Shown piece after piece: positions 29,207 to 36,980 of a stretch of DNA of 36,980 nt; the first letter of the stretch is position 1; every line of letters starts with the position of its first letter. The translations under genes and the position numbers were made by a program. Under the pieces are notes generated by a model, which was not told the DNA's origin, searched no databases, and worked only from the letters and a program-made list of their open reading frames with translations. The stretch covers positions 1 to 36,980 of the forward strand of contig JARLGR010000206.1 in assembly GCA_031292665.1 (NCBI GenBank), given 5' to 3'. The stretch is from Mycobacterium sp. GTDB taxonomy: Bacteria > Actinomycetota > Actinomycetes > Mycobacteriales > Mycobacteriaceae.

Positions 29207-29263
29207 CTTCAGCAGTGTGTCGGGACTTCAGCAGTGTGTCGGGACTTCAGCAGTGTGTCAGGA
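29207..29263. repeat. Three tandem 19-bp units at the dapE-like 3' end
   Basis: The unit CTTCAGCAGTGTGTCGGGA occurs at 29207-29225 and 29226-29244 identically, and at 29245-29263 with one change (CGGGA to CAGGA). The last unit contains the end of the dapE-like gene, including its final codons for FLTHC and the TGA, so the other two copies carry extra copies of the gene's tail and stop. Confidence 0.92.
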
Positions 29264-30602
29264 AGTGTGCCAGCACATCGGTGCCGAACCTCAGCGCGTC
29301 GACGGGCACCCGCTCATCGACGCCGTGGAACAGCGCACTGAAGTCCAAGTCCGGCGGCAACCGCAGCGGGCTGAAGCCGAAACAGCGAATACCCAGGCGC
29401 GCGAACGCTTTTGCGTCCGTACCGCCGGAGAGCATGTAGGGCACCGTGCGGGCGTCCGGGTCGAGCGCCAGCACCGCGGCATTCATGGAGTCGACCAGGT
29501 CACCGTCGAAGCTGGTCTCGTACGACGGGAAGTCCTTGATCCACTCGCGTGTCACGTCGGGGCCGATCAGCTGGTCGACCTCCGCTTCGAACGCCGCCTT
29601 GCGGCCCGGAAGGATTCGGCAGTCCACCACGGCTTCGGCGGTCGCCGGGACGACGTTGGCCTTATAGCCGGCCTTGAGCATCGTCGGGTTGGCGGTGTCG
29701 TGCAGCACGGCCTTCAGCATGCGAGCCGTCGGGCCCAGCTTTTCGATCACCCCCTCCACGTCGGCCGATTCGGGGTCGACCGTGAACCCCGTCTCCTCGC
29801 CCACGGCGGCCAGGAATTGGGCCACCGTGTCGGTGAGCACGAGCGGGAACCGGTGACGGCCCAGCCGGGCAACCGCCTCGGCGACGGCGGTGACGGCGTT
29901 CTGGTCGTGCACCATCGAGCCGTGCCCCGCCGGGCCGCGGGCGGTGAGCCGCATCCACGACAGCCCCTTCTCGGCCGTCTCGATCAGGTAGAGCCGCCGT
30001 TCCCCACCGTCACGGCGCGGCACGGTCAGCGTGAAGCCACCCACTTCGCCGATCGCCTCGGTGACGCCGTCGAACAGCTCGGGCCGATTGTCGACGAGCC
30101 ACTGCGCCCCGTAGCTACCGCCGTGCTCCTCGTCGGCCACGAAGGCGAACACCAGGTCCCGGGGCGGCACGATACCGGCCCGCTTCAACTGCCGGGCGAT
30201 CACGATCATCATGCCGACCATGTCTTTCATGTCGACCGCGCCGCGGCCCCAGACGAAGCCGTCTTCGACCGCACCGGAGAACGGATGCACGCTCCAATCG
30301 GCCGGCTCCGCCGGCACCACGTCGAGATGCCCGTGAATGAGCAGCGCGCCCCGCGAGTTGTCCGCTCCCGCGAGGCGGGCGAACACATTGCCGCGGCCCG
30401 GCGCGCCCGACTCGACGTAGTGGGGCTCGTAGCCCACCTCGGCGAGCTGCTCGGCGACCCACTGGGCGCACTCGGCCTCGCCCTTCGTCGTCTCGGCTTC
30501 CCCGGTGTTGGTGGTATCGAACCGGATCAACCTGCTGACGACCTCGACCACGTCATCGCCGGGGTTGACTGGATTGTTGGTCGCCCCGTTTTCTACGGTC
30601 AC
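29247..30602 (-). CDS. M20 family peptidase, DapE/ArgE-like (Rv2141c-like)
   Basis: This 451-residue zinc hydrolase has the M20 metal motifs LIHGHLDVVP (His and Asp region), WGRGAVDMKDM (bridging Asp) and VADEEHGGSYGAQW (catalytic Glu), and a dimerisation lid starting near GLSWMRLTARGPAGHGSMV. The M. tuberculosis homolog is annotated as a second DapE-like (succinyl-diaminopimelate desuccinylase) enzyme; the true substrate is not established, and carboxypeptidase or amidohydrolase activity is possible. The GTG at 30602 is chosen because AGGAAAGG lies before it and the length matches the homolog (448). An ATG six codons earlier is the alternative. Confidence 0.93.
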   Translation of the reverse strand: MTVENGATNNPVNPGDDVVEVVSRLIRFDTTNTGEAETTKGEAECAQWVAEQLAEVGYEPHYVESGAPGRGNVFARLAGADNSRGALLIHGHLDVVPAEPADWSVHPFSGAVEDGFVWGRGAVDMKDMVGMMIVIARQLKRAGIVPPRDLVFAFVADEEHGGSYGAQWLVDNRPELFDGVTEAIGEVGGFTLTVPRRDGGERRLYLIETAEKGLSWMRLTARGPAGHGSMVHDQNAVTAVAEAVARLGRHRFPLVLTDTVAQFLAAVGEETGFTVDPESADVEGVIEKLGPTARMLKAVLHDTANPTMLKAGYKANVVPATAEAVVDCRILPGRKAAFEAEVDQLIGPDVTREWIKDFPSYETSFDGDLVDSMNAAVLALDPDARTVPYMLSGGTDAKAFARLGIRCFGFSPLRLPPDLDFSALFHGVDERVPVDALRFGTDVLAHFLTHC

Positions 30603-30729
30603 AACCCCCTTTCCTACCATTGGCCGGGCCGCGTGGTTCAGGCGCCGAGTGACCCGGCCAGGCTGGGTCTGGGTTGGGTCCCAGCGGGCCGATCCGTTAG
30701 CCTTAGCTGCCAACCCATGCGGTTGGTCT

Positions 30730-30815
30730 GTCCGAGTGGCGGAATGGCAGACGCGCTAGCTTGAGGTGCTAGTGCCCTACTAATGGGCGTGGGGGTTCAA
30801 GTCCCCCCTCGGACA
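30730..30815 (+). tRNA. tRNA-Leu, anticodon GAG
   Basis: The 86-nt sequence folds as a class II tRNA. The acceptor stem pairs GTCCGAG (30730-30736) with CTCGGAC (30808-30814), A is the discriminator, the anticodon stem pairs CTAGC with GCTAG around the loop TTGAGGT (anticodon GAG, reading CUC), there is a long variable arm, and the T-arm is GGGGG-TTCAAGT-CCCCC. The CCA end is not encoded. It lies at the boundary between conserved genes and an accessory region. Confidence 0.95.
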
Positions 30816-31200
30816 CCGTGTGGGACGAGGCGTTCGCGCCGATGGATCGTTTGCGGAGCCGAGCAGTGATCACGCGCCATTGAGGTAGGAGCAATCCGGA
30901 TGCGCGAGTCGCCCTCGACCCTTGGGAATCCCCTTCGGGTGCACAAAGGCGACGCCACGCTGACGATCACGATGCCGGGCAAGCGCGCCACCTACGACGC
31001 GGGTGAACGACCTGCGGATGCCCGTCGACCGTCACCTACGCCACTTCGCGCAACGCCACAAAGTTCGTCCACCTGGCGCACGGCGAACCTATACATTCAG
31101 GGCCGGCCAGTGAAAAATGGCCGAGTAACAGCGTCTGGATGATGCCGGGGTCTTGTTCATCCTGCATGGCGCCATTTCTCGATCCCCTTCGGAGTACCGC
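30816..31200. other. 385 bp after the tRNA without a convincing gene
   Basis: Short frames exist on both strands, but none has good start, codon use and family similarity. One plus-strand frame from about 31007 ends in a TGA that overlaps the next start (ATGA) and lacks a start codon, so it may be the tail of a decayed gene. No copy of the tRNA 3' end is visible downstream, so no attachment site was found. Confidence 0.5.
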
Positions 31201-31836
31201 ATGAGCAAACACTACGGGTCGATCGCGTTCACCGACGACGTTCGCGCCGTCCAGTGTGACCACGGCAGCCGGGCCTTCTATGACCGCAAACGCAACGTGG
31301 GGCAGGCGTCACGCGGCCCAGACCCGCTGACCGCGGACGAGAAGGACTACCTCGGCCAGCGCGACAGCTTCTACCTGGCCACAGTCGGCGAGGCCGGATG
31401 GCCCTACGTTCAATTCCGCGGAGGTCCAACGGGTTTCATCCGGAGCTTGGACGACCACACCATCGGGTGGGCCGACTTCCGCGGCAACCTGCAATACATC
31501 TCCACCGGTAACCTCGCAGGCGACAACCGGGTCGCGATCATCGCCGTCGACTACGCGCACCGCCGCCGCCTCAAGATTTTCGGGCATGCGCGCATCGTCA
31601 CTGCCGACGAGGACCCCGACTTGGTTGGCTCCCTGGTTGATCCGGAATACCGGGCCGTCGTCGAGCGCGCCGTCATCGTCGCCGTCGAGGCGTACGACTG
31701 GAACTGCCCGCAACACATCACCCCGCGGTTGACCGCCGCCGAACTCGAAACAGAGCTGAAACCGGTACGTGATCAACTGGCAGTGCTGCAAGCGGAAAAC
31801 GCTCGCCTGCGCGAACAGCTTCATGACCGTCACTGA
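31201..31836 (+). CDS. Pyridoxamine 5'-phosphate oxidase-like flavin-binding protein
   Basis: This 211-residue protein has the split-barrel fold of the PNPOx family. FYLATVGEAGWPYVQFRGGPTGFIRSLDDHTIGWADFRGN is the FMN-binding half-barrel, NLAGDNRVAIIAVDYAHRRRLKIFGHARIV the second. The C-terminal 35 residues (ELETELKPVRDQLAVLQAENARLREQL) form a short coiled coil, perhaps for dimerisation. It is probably a flavin-dependent oxidoreductase or FMN-binding protein, not a true PdxH, since the vitamin-B6 motif is not seen. GGAG lies 6 nt before the ATG. It is followed after 63 bp by the MOSC fusion, which suggests a joint redox unit. Confidence 0.88.
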   Translation: MSKHYGSIAFTDDVRAVQCDHGSRAFYDRKRNVGQASRGPDPLTADEKDYLGQRDSFYLATVGEAGWPYVQFRGGPTGFIRSLDDHTIGWADFRGNLQYISTGNLAGDNRVAIIAVDYAHRRRLKIFGHARIVTADEDPDLVGSLVDPEYRAVVERAVIVAVEAYDWNCPQHITPRLTAAELETELKPVRDQLAVLQAENARLREQLHDRH

Positions 31837-31842
31837 TGCGCG

Positions 31843-31892
31843 CTCCACGGCCATACGGGTACGTTTGCAAGGCAACAAGATTCGCCGTGGAG
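31843..31892 (+). promoter_or_regulatory. Inverted repeat that includes the MOSC gene's Shine-Dalgarno
   Basis: CTCCACGGC (31843-31851) and GCCGTGGAG (31884-31892) form a perfect 9-bp stem with a 32-nt loop that holds a small inner hairpin TTGC-AAG-GCAA (31865-31875). The right arm contains the first part of GGAGGG, the ribosome site of the MOSC fusion (ATG at 31900). In mRNA the stem would hide that site; in DNA it could be an operator instead. Confidence 0.5.
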
Positions 31893-31899
31893 GGATCAG

Positions 31900-33654
31900 A
31901 TGGCCAAGCTGCTATCGGTGAACGTCGGTGTGCCGAAGAACGTCGCCTGGAACGGCCGCACCGTGTACACCGGCGTTTGGAAGGCTCCGGTGGACGGACC
32001 ACGCATGGTTCGCCGGCTCAACGTCGAGGGCGACGGTCAAGGTGATCTCGGCGGCCACGGCGGAGAGAACCGCGCCGTGCTCGTGTACCAACTCGCCTCC
32101 TACCGCCACTGGGCGGCCGAACTCCGCCGTGACGACCTGACACCGGGCGCCTTCGGGGAGAACTTCACCGTGGACGGACTACCCGACGACGAGGTCTGCA
32201 TCGGCGATCGCTACCGGATCGGTCAGGCGGTCGTCGAGGTGACTCAGCCAAGGGTCACCTGCTATCGCGTCGGAATGCGGATCGAAGAGCCACGCATGCC
32301 AGCGCTGCTGGTTTCGCATCGAAGGCCGGGGTTCTATTGCCGCGTCCTGACCGAAGGCGAGGTTGAGGCCGGACAGGACATCGTCCAAATCAGCACCGGA
32401 CCAGAGCAAGTCACCGTTGCCGAAATCGACGCGCTGCTCTACTTGGCCGACCATCCCCGCGACGCTCTCGAGCGTGCGCTACGCATCCCGGCGCTGAGCC
32501 CGGGCTGGAAAGGGTCCCTGCAGAACCTGCTCAATCAGGGCGCGAAGACGGCAACCGGCAACAGCGGATTGACCGGTACCAGCGCACCGCCTCCAGCCTG
32601 GGCCGGCTTTCGCCCACTGCGAGTGACCAACTCCCACAACGAAAGCCGAACCGTACGCTCGTTGTCGCTGTCCGACGCCGGAGGCGCCACTCTGCCGCCA
32701 TGGCTGGCCGGCCAGTCCGTCACGCTGCGTGTTCCGGCCGGGCCGGGCGGTACACCACTCATCCGTAACTACTCACTGTCCAACGAACCCGCCTCCGGCA
32801 CCTATCGGATCGGCGTCAAGCGGGAGCCACGCGGAACCGTCAGCGCATACCTCCACGACCACGTCGAAGTCGGCGACTTGCTCGACGTCGCGGCGCCGCG
32901 CGGCTCTTTCTTCCTCGAAGGCGGCCACGAGCCGGTGATTTTGCTGTCCGCCGGAGTGGGTGTCACGCCCGTCCTGTCCATGCTGCACTTCCTGCTCAAG
33001 ACGGGCTCGAACCGACCTCTGTGGTGGCTGCACGGCGCCCGGGACGGCTCCGAGCACCCATTCGCGGCCGAGGCACGGGAGCTACTGGAACACCTGCCTG
33101 ACAAGCACTCTCGCATCTTCTATAGTCGGCCGACGGCCACCGACCGCCAGGGTGTCGACTACGACCGGCGGGGCCGACTCTCGGCCGACAATCTCTCGAC
33201 GCTTGGCCTGGCCGCCAACGCTCAGGCCTTCGTGTGCGGCCCGGAATCGTTCATGGACGAAATCCGCGAGGCGCTCGTGGCGAATGGAATTGAGCCCTCA
33301 CGTATCCACACGGAGATCTTCGGCGCCCACGCCGGTCTCACTCCTGGTATCAGGGCCAACGCAAACCCTCCCCACCAGCCCGAAGGCCCGGTCGGTCCCG
33401 GACCCGAAATCCAATTCGCGCGCAGCGCGATCTCGGCGCCGTGGGCGCCTGCTTATAAAACGCTGCTCGAGTTCGCCGAAGCGTGCGATGTACCAACCCG
33501 GTGGTCATGCCGCACCGGCGTCTGCCATAACTGCGAAACGGCGCTAGTTTCCGGGCAAGTGCGCTACGACATCGAACCCCTCGAACCCCCCGCGCAGGGC
33601 AACGTCCTCATCTGTATCTCGAATCCAGCCGAGGATGTCGTTCTCGATTTGTAG
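31900..33654 (+). CDS. MOSC / ferredoxin reductase / [2Fe-2S] ferredoxin fusion protein
   Basis: This 584-residue protein has three modules. Residues 1-about 215 are a YiiM-like MOSC domain (VPKNVAWNGRTVYTGVWK, NLGGHGG-like DLGGHGGENRAV, GAFGENFTVDGL) with the conserved Cys121 in VTCYRVGMRI that would bind molybdenum cofactor. Residues about 235-470 are a flavin reductase: FAD motif RNYSLS, NAD motif AGVGVTPVLSML and CGPESFMDEI. The C-terminus is a plant-type ferredoxin with Cys537, Cys542, Cys545 and Cys572. All key residues are intact. The arrangement would pass electrons from NAD(P)H through FAD and Fe-S to a Moco centre, in one chain, a layout comparable to the mARC/YcbX-type N-oxide reducing systems, which is an inference. 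An SD GGAGGG lies upstream. Confidence 0.92.
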   Translation: MAKLLSVNVGVPKNVAWNGRTVYTGVWKAPVDGPRMVRRLNVEGDGQGDLGGHGGENRAVLVYQLASYRHWAAELRRDDLTPGAFGENFTVDGLPDDEVCIGDRYRIGQAVVEVTQPRVTCYRVGMRIEEPRMPALLVSHRRPGFYCRVLTEGEVEAGQDIVQISTGPEQVTVAEIDALLYLADHPRDALERALRIPALSPGWKGSLQNLLNQGAKTATGNSGLTGTSAPPPAWAGFRPLRVTNSHNESRTVRSLSLSDAGGATLPPWLAGQSVTLRVPAGPGGTPLIRNYSLSNEPASGTYRIGVKREPRGTVSAYLHDHVEVGDLLDVAAPRGSFFLEGGHEPVILLSAGVGVTPVLSMLHFLLKTGSNRPLWWLHGARDGSEHPFAAEARELLEHLPDKHSRIFYSRPTATDRQGVDYDRRGRLSADNLSTLGLAANAQAFVCGPESFMDEIREALVANGIEPSRIHTEIFGAHAGLTPGIRANANPPHQPEGPVGPGPEIQFARSAISAPWAPAYKTLLEFAEACDVPTRWSCRTGVCHNCETALVSGQVRYDIEPLEPPAQGNVLICISNPAEDVVLDL

Positions 33655-33882
33655 CGAAGCGCACGCCGACGCACGAGGCGCCGCCCGGCTGCAGCGACCC
33701 TCACCGAACTGGAAGACCGCTTTCCGGCGCTGCGTGCCTACACCGACATGCAGCGTCAGCACACCACCGAGGACATCGCCCAAATCGTCGATTTCCTCGC
33801 CCCAACACAGCCCCAGCCCACGCCGCAAATGCCGCGGCACTCTCGCCCTTGTGGTTGCGCTGTCGGACCTCGTGAGTTCCGA
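33655..33882. other. 228 bp between fusion gene and SDR remnant, possible gene scrap
   Basis: Directly after the MOSC fusion's TAG the same frame stays open and reads TLTELEDRFPALRAYTDMQ and HTTEDIAQIVDFLAP, which looks like real protein, but there is no start and no recognised family. It then runs into the SDR remnant antisense. It may be the tail of an unrelated gene joined here. Confidence 0.35.
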
Positions 33883-34660
33883 TCAGAGATTTGTCCGCAG
33901 TGCAATGTCGTTCTGCAACGCTACGTCGTGCGAGCGTCTCGACGACGTGCGGACCCGGCCTGCGCGAATGTAGCTCCCCGTGGGGCCGATCGGTGGAAGG
34001 TCTACCGCGTCGATGACATCGCGCGCCGCGCTTTCCGGCGATGACATGAACACACCGCCGAGCGCACCGATGATTCGTAGTGGGCCTCCGGCACTGCGCT
34101 GGAAACCGCTGCGAACACCACCCGGGTCGACCATGTAGACGCCGATCTCGTCGGCCCACTGTCGGGCCAAAGCGTAGCCATAGGCCAGATTGGCTAATTT
34201 GCTGTACGCGTATGCGCGCAGTTGGCCCCAGCCTTGCGCGTATGTCCAATCCGTGACCGGTTGTGCGTGCGATTCCAGGTATGACGTCACCATCACCACG
34301 CGAGCGGCCTCAGTCCGGATCTCAGACTTGCCCAGCAAGGGTTCGAGCGCGGCGGTAATTGCCGCAGCCGCCAGGTGATTCACCGCGATGGTGCGTTCGA
34401 CCCCGTCGACGGTGAGCTGACGAGAGGCAAATGCGGCACCGGCATTGTTGACCAAAGCGTCCAGGCCTTTCGGCGCATGGACCCGAACCTGTTGAGCTAA
34501 GGCCGCGACGTTATCGAGCGACTCCAAATCGGCAGCCACCGGTACGCAGTGGTCGCGGACCGCACCCATGCGGTTGACGGCGGCGTCGGCCCGTTGACTG
34601 GTTCGACCATGCACCAGAACTGTCCAGCCTCGTTGGGCAAGCCCCCGGGCGACATGCTCG
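33883..34660 (-). pseudogene. Short-chain dehydrogenase, 5' end missing
   Basis: From EHVARGLAQRGWTVLVHGRT the frame is a normal SDR: NNAGAAFASRQL, the Ser in VVMVTSYLESHA, YAYSKLANLAYG with Tyr and Lys, and VDPGGVRSGF. The N-terminal beta strand and the TGxxxGIG cofactor loop, which should precede EHVARGL, are absent; the frame continues upstream into unrelated residues antisense to the TetR remnant. NAD(P) binding would be lost, so the gene is dead unless rebuilt. The break lies at about 34655-34675. Confidence 0.8.
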
Positions 34661-34944
34661 GCCCGCTCGCCGCATTTGGCGAGGAGATCCGAGACACCGA
34701 CCCGGAACTGCTTGATCTCGTCGCTGAGGGGTTGCGACGCCTGACCGACCTGGTCACCAATGCTCTCGACGCGATGCGCCGCAGCGGCGAGTTGCATCCC
34801 GATACCGACGCCCAACGCCTGGCCGTCGTCGCTGTCACGGCATACGAAGGTGGGCTGCTGGTCGCCCAGATACAACGCGACGTCACCGCACTACAGATCG
34901 CCCTCGACTCCGCGATCGCCATTATCGAGACACACCGCGTCTGA
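34661..34944 (+). pseudogene. TetR-family regulator, N-terminal HTH missing
   Basis: GPLAAFGEEIRDTDPELLDLV, LTDLVTNALDAMRRSGELHPDTD and VTAYEGGLLVAQIQRD form the ligand-binding domain of a TetR regulator, up to the stop at 34944. The DNA-binding helix-turn-helix (about 60 residues) and the following helices are absent: upstream bases belong to the antisense SDR remnant. The two genes are divergent, the classical layout of a TetR repressor and its target, and share one break point. Confidence 0.8.
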
Positions 34945-35202
34945 CGGCGACATCGAGCTGAACCAACCCCTCACCGCAACCCGGCGACCGGGTCCCCACT
35001 TGAACAGATCCACCTGGATCAACCAACCCGGGTCAGGCCGTGGTTCGCATCGGAGCTCTGGTCGAGTGCGGTGAAATCCTGGAGGTCGGTGTGCTCGGCT
35101 GGTGCATTGTCGATCGAGTGCAGCCTGCGCTGGGCCCGCTGGACTGTGGCATGTCTTCCGCCGCAGACGCGGTAGCGGGGACCCCCGCCCGCCGTACCGA
35201 GA
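34945..35202. other. 258 bp between TetR remnant and phosphoribosyltransferase
   Basis: I see no gene here. Short frames on both strands lack starts and family similarity. It marks the end of the accessory region; no repeat of the tRNA end was found. Confidence 0.5.
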
Positions 35203-35973
35203 ATGCTCCCGGCGAGACCGGGGTACGCTAACCGCCGCGGAGGCATCGGGTCGGCCGCCGCGTCCTCAGCCAGCAGCAGCCTGGAATGCGAGCCCTTGAA
35301 CCCACCGCGCGGCTTCTTCCGCCAAACGGCACGGCGCAGCTTCGTTGACCGTCGTGAAGCGGGGCGCGCGCTGGCCGAAGAGCTGGCGTTCTACCGCGAC
35401 GGAGAAGACGTGCTGGTGCTCGGGCTGGCGCGCGGCGGCGTCCCGGTGGCCTGGGAGATCGCCGCCGCGCTACACGCCCCGCTCGAAGTGTTCCTGGTCC
35501 GCAAGCTGGGGGTGCCGCGCTGGTCGGAGCTGGCGATGGGCGCCTTGGCCAGCGGCGGCGGAATCGTGATGAACGACGACGTGGTGTCGAGCCTGCACGT
35601 CACCGACGAGCAGGTGCGCGAGGTGATCGTAAGCGAGCGGGCCGAGCTTGTCCGGCGTGAGCACGCGTATCGCGGCGACCGCCCGGCCGCCGACCCGCGC
35701 GGCAAAGTCGTGATCCTGGTCGACGACGGCATCGCCACCGGCGCCAGCATGCTGGCCGCCGTCCGGGCGGTACGAGCCGCCGGTCCGAAATCGATCGTCG
35801 TGGCGGTCCCCGTCGGACCGCAGTCAACCTGCCGTGGGCTCGCGCGGCAGGCCGACGACGTAGTGTGCGCGACCATGCCGCCCGGGTTCGAGGCCGTCGG
35901 CCAGGTTTACGGCGACTTTCACCAGGTCACTGACGACGAGGTTCGGGAGTTGCTTAACACGCCGCCGAGCTGA
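35203..35973 (+). CDS. Phosphoribosyltransferase-family protein (Rv2143-like)
   Basis: This protein of up to 256 residues has the type I phosphoribosyltransferase fold. [13 protein letters not shown] opens the domain, [16 protein letters not shown] is the pyrophosphate loop with its Arg-Gly-Gly, and [23 protein letters not shown] is the PRPP-binding motif. The substrate is not known; members of this family in mycobacteria are usually unassigned. The start is doubtful: ATG at 35203 is the only in-frame ATG upstream, but the first 35 residues look non-conserved and TTG at 35296 is an alternative just before [20 protein letters not shown]. The M. tuberculosis protein is longer (352 from memory). 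Confidence 0.85.
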   Translation: MLPARPGYANRRGGIGSAAASSASSSLECEPLNPPRGFFRQTARRSFVDRREAGRALAEELAFYRDGEDVLVLGLARGGVPVAWEIAAALHAPLEVFLVRKLGVPRWSELAMGALASGGGIVMNDDVVSSLHVTDEQVREVIVSERAELVRREHAYRGDRPAADPRGKVVILVDDGIATGASMLAAVRAVRAAGPKSIVVAVPVGPQSTCRGLARQADDVVCATMPPGFEAVGQVYGDFHQVTDDEVRELLNTPPS

Positions 35974-35984
35974 GCGCGTGCGGT

Positions 35985-36305
35985 TTACTTGGCCGGCTCG
36001 TCCGCGCCGTCATCGGCGGGCACCGCCGACTCGTCGGTTGCCTCGTGTGCATCTTCATCCGAGACTTCCTCGGGGTAATCCACGGCGCCGCGATCTGCCG
36101 GATCTGCTACGGCCGTGTCCTCATCAGTAGCCTCGCCGCCCGCATCGCGTCGCTGGCGTTCCCGCAGCGCGTCGATGATCAGCAGCACCACACCCAACAC
36201 GCTTGCACCGATGCAGACCCACGCCACCAACTCGTTGCTGGTGACGACAGCGAACACGAGCGCGACGAGCCCGATCAGGGCCAACGCCAGTGCAATGATG
36301 AGCAT
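35985..36305 (-). CDS. Small membrane protein with acidic tail (Rv2144c-like)
   Basis: This 106-residue protein has two hydrophobic helices (IIALALALIGLVALVFAVVTS and LVAWVCIGASVLGVVLLIID) joined by a short loop and an Asp/Glu-rich cytoplasmic tail of about 55 residues. GGAGG lies 7 nt before the ATG. It is next to wag31 and ends 11 bp from the convergent phosphoribosyltransferase. Its position matches Rv2144c in the division/cell-wall cluster, and a role in the envelope or cell pole is possible but unproven. Confidence 0.88.
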   Translation of the reverse strand: MLIIALALALIGLVALVFAVVTSNELVAWVCIGASVLGVVLLIIDALRERQRRDAGGEATDEDTAVADPADRGAVDYPEEVSDEDAHEATDESAVPADDGADEPAK

Positions 36306-36390
36306 CGGTCATCCTCCAGCCGAAAAGCGGGACGAGCTAGGTCCTGAGCGGGTCCGGTATGCCGATCTGGCGTCCGGCACAATCCGGAGC

Positions 36391-36980
36391 CTAGTTCTTA
36401 CCCCGGTTGAATTGGTCGAAGCCGCCCGCGTCGGCACTGGAGTCGACCGGCGCCGCCGACCCGCGCTGGCCCAGCTCCTCGAGCTGAGATTCCAGGTACG
36501 TCTTGAGCCGGGTGCGGTACTCCCGTTCGAAGGTACGTAGCTGCTCGAGGCGGCCTTCCAGCACCGTGCGCTGCTGGTTGATGGTTCCCATGAACTCGGA
36601 GTGTTTACGCTCGGCGTCGGCCTGCAGGGCGTCGGCCTTCTCCTGGGCTTGCCGCAACTGAGTCTCGGAGCGCGTCTGGGCGTCGGCCAGCATCGCGTCG
36701 GCACGCTGCCGGGCATCGGCGACCGTGGTCTCGGCGGTGTGCCGCGCCTCGCTCAGGATCTGATCGGCGTTGGCGCGGGCATCGGCCAGCATCTTGTCCG
36801 ACTCGGCCTTGGCGGTGCTGGTGAGCCGGTCCGCGGTGTCTTGAGCGAGGCCGAGGACCCGGGCGGCCTTCAGGGCCTGCTCCTCGTTGGTTCCCGTAGG
36901 GGCCGCAGCGGCGGCCGGCGCGGCCACGGGCGCCGGCGGCGCCGGCTTGGCCTCGGGCTCGGGCTCGGCGAGGGGAATCG
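36391..36980 (-). CDS. wag31: Cell-pole protein Wag31 (DivIVA), 3' part
   Basis: The last 195 residues are inside the window and the gene runs off the right edge. It contains a Pro/Ala-rich linker followed by a long coiled coil with heptads ([45 protein letters not shown]) and an end QFNRGKN. The conserved DivIVA N-terminal membrane-binding domain is outside. Wag31 marks the growing poles, organises peptidoglycan synthesis and is a PknA/B substrate. Its end is 85 bp from the small membrane protein start. Confidence 0.95.
   Translation of the reverse strand, partial: IPLAEPEPEAKPAPPAPVAAPAAAAAPTGTNEEQALKAARVLGLAQDTADRLTSTAKAESDKMLADARANADQILSEARHTAETTVADARQRADAMLADAQTRSETQLRQAQEKADALQADAERKHSEFMGTINQQRTVLEGRLEQLRTFEREYRTRLKTYLESQLEELGQRGSAAPVDSSADAGGFDQFNRGKN

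Noticed and set aside
30900..31142. 80-codon ORF after the tRNA
   Set aside because: Composition is rich in Arg, Pro, Thr and Ser with no domain and no ribosome site; treated as non-coding or decayed.
30730..35202. Prophage or integrative element at tRNA-Leu
   Set aside because: No integrase, no phage gene and no repeat of the tRNA 3' end were found in the interval.

Overview
The window is chromosomal DNA from a slow-growing Mycobacterium. Very high G+C, frequent GTG and TTG starts, the Pup-proteasome operon, mycothiol synthesis (mshC), LppK/LppL lipoproteins, a 13E12-type HNH gene and Wag31 all point there. Gene order follows the M. tuberculosis block from prcA (Rv2109c) to wag31 (Rv2145c), recalled from memory. 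It differs at several points in a way that suggests a nontuberculous species such as the M. avium complex; that placement is an inference.

Layout. 1-918: 5' part of a cyclase/ATPase regulator. 1003-8818: protein turnover by pupylation, with pup-prcB-prcA (4-bp overlaps), dop, and the proteasomal ATPase mpa; a vapBC toxin-antitoxin pair sits between dop and an Rv2114-like gene. 8827-12939: DUF503, trmI, a RecB-like nuclease, a pyridine-nucleotide oxidoreductase broken by an in-frame TAG, and a membrane protein. 13054-18916: hisG, hisE, metH and a PAC2 protein. 18978-24637: an SDR, mshC, cysQ, an SCO1664-like protein, DUF3090, a histidine phosphatase and a small conserved protein, all on the minus strand. 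24747-30602: lppL, a DUF5703 gene, pyrD, a 13E12-type HNH gene, a PEBP-family gene and a dapE-like peptidase. 30730-30815: tRNA-Leu(GAG). 30816-35202: accessory region with a PNPOx-like protein, a three-domain MOSC-reductase-ferredoxin fusion, and two decapitated genes (SDR and TetR). 35203-36980: phosphoribosyltransferase, a small membrane protein, and the 3' part of wag31.

How the parts work together. Pup is activated by Dop and Pup-tagged proteins are unfolded by Mpa into the PrcBA core; the ligase PafA is not in the window. MshC and CysQ both belong to sulfur/thiol metabolism, and MetH makes methionine. The tRNA-flanking region and the small tandem duplications at two gene ends are the most plastic parts.

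The best new observations are a four-half-site dyad operator over the vapBC promoter, the MOSC-FNR-ferredoxin fusion with a possible SD-sequestering hairpin, a single deletion that removed the 5' ends of a divergent SDR/TetR pair, a LexA-like box over the start codon of the HNH gene, the nonsense codon in the oxidoreductase, and a set of starts placed 6-7 nt after a TANNNT box (likely leaderless mRNAs).
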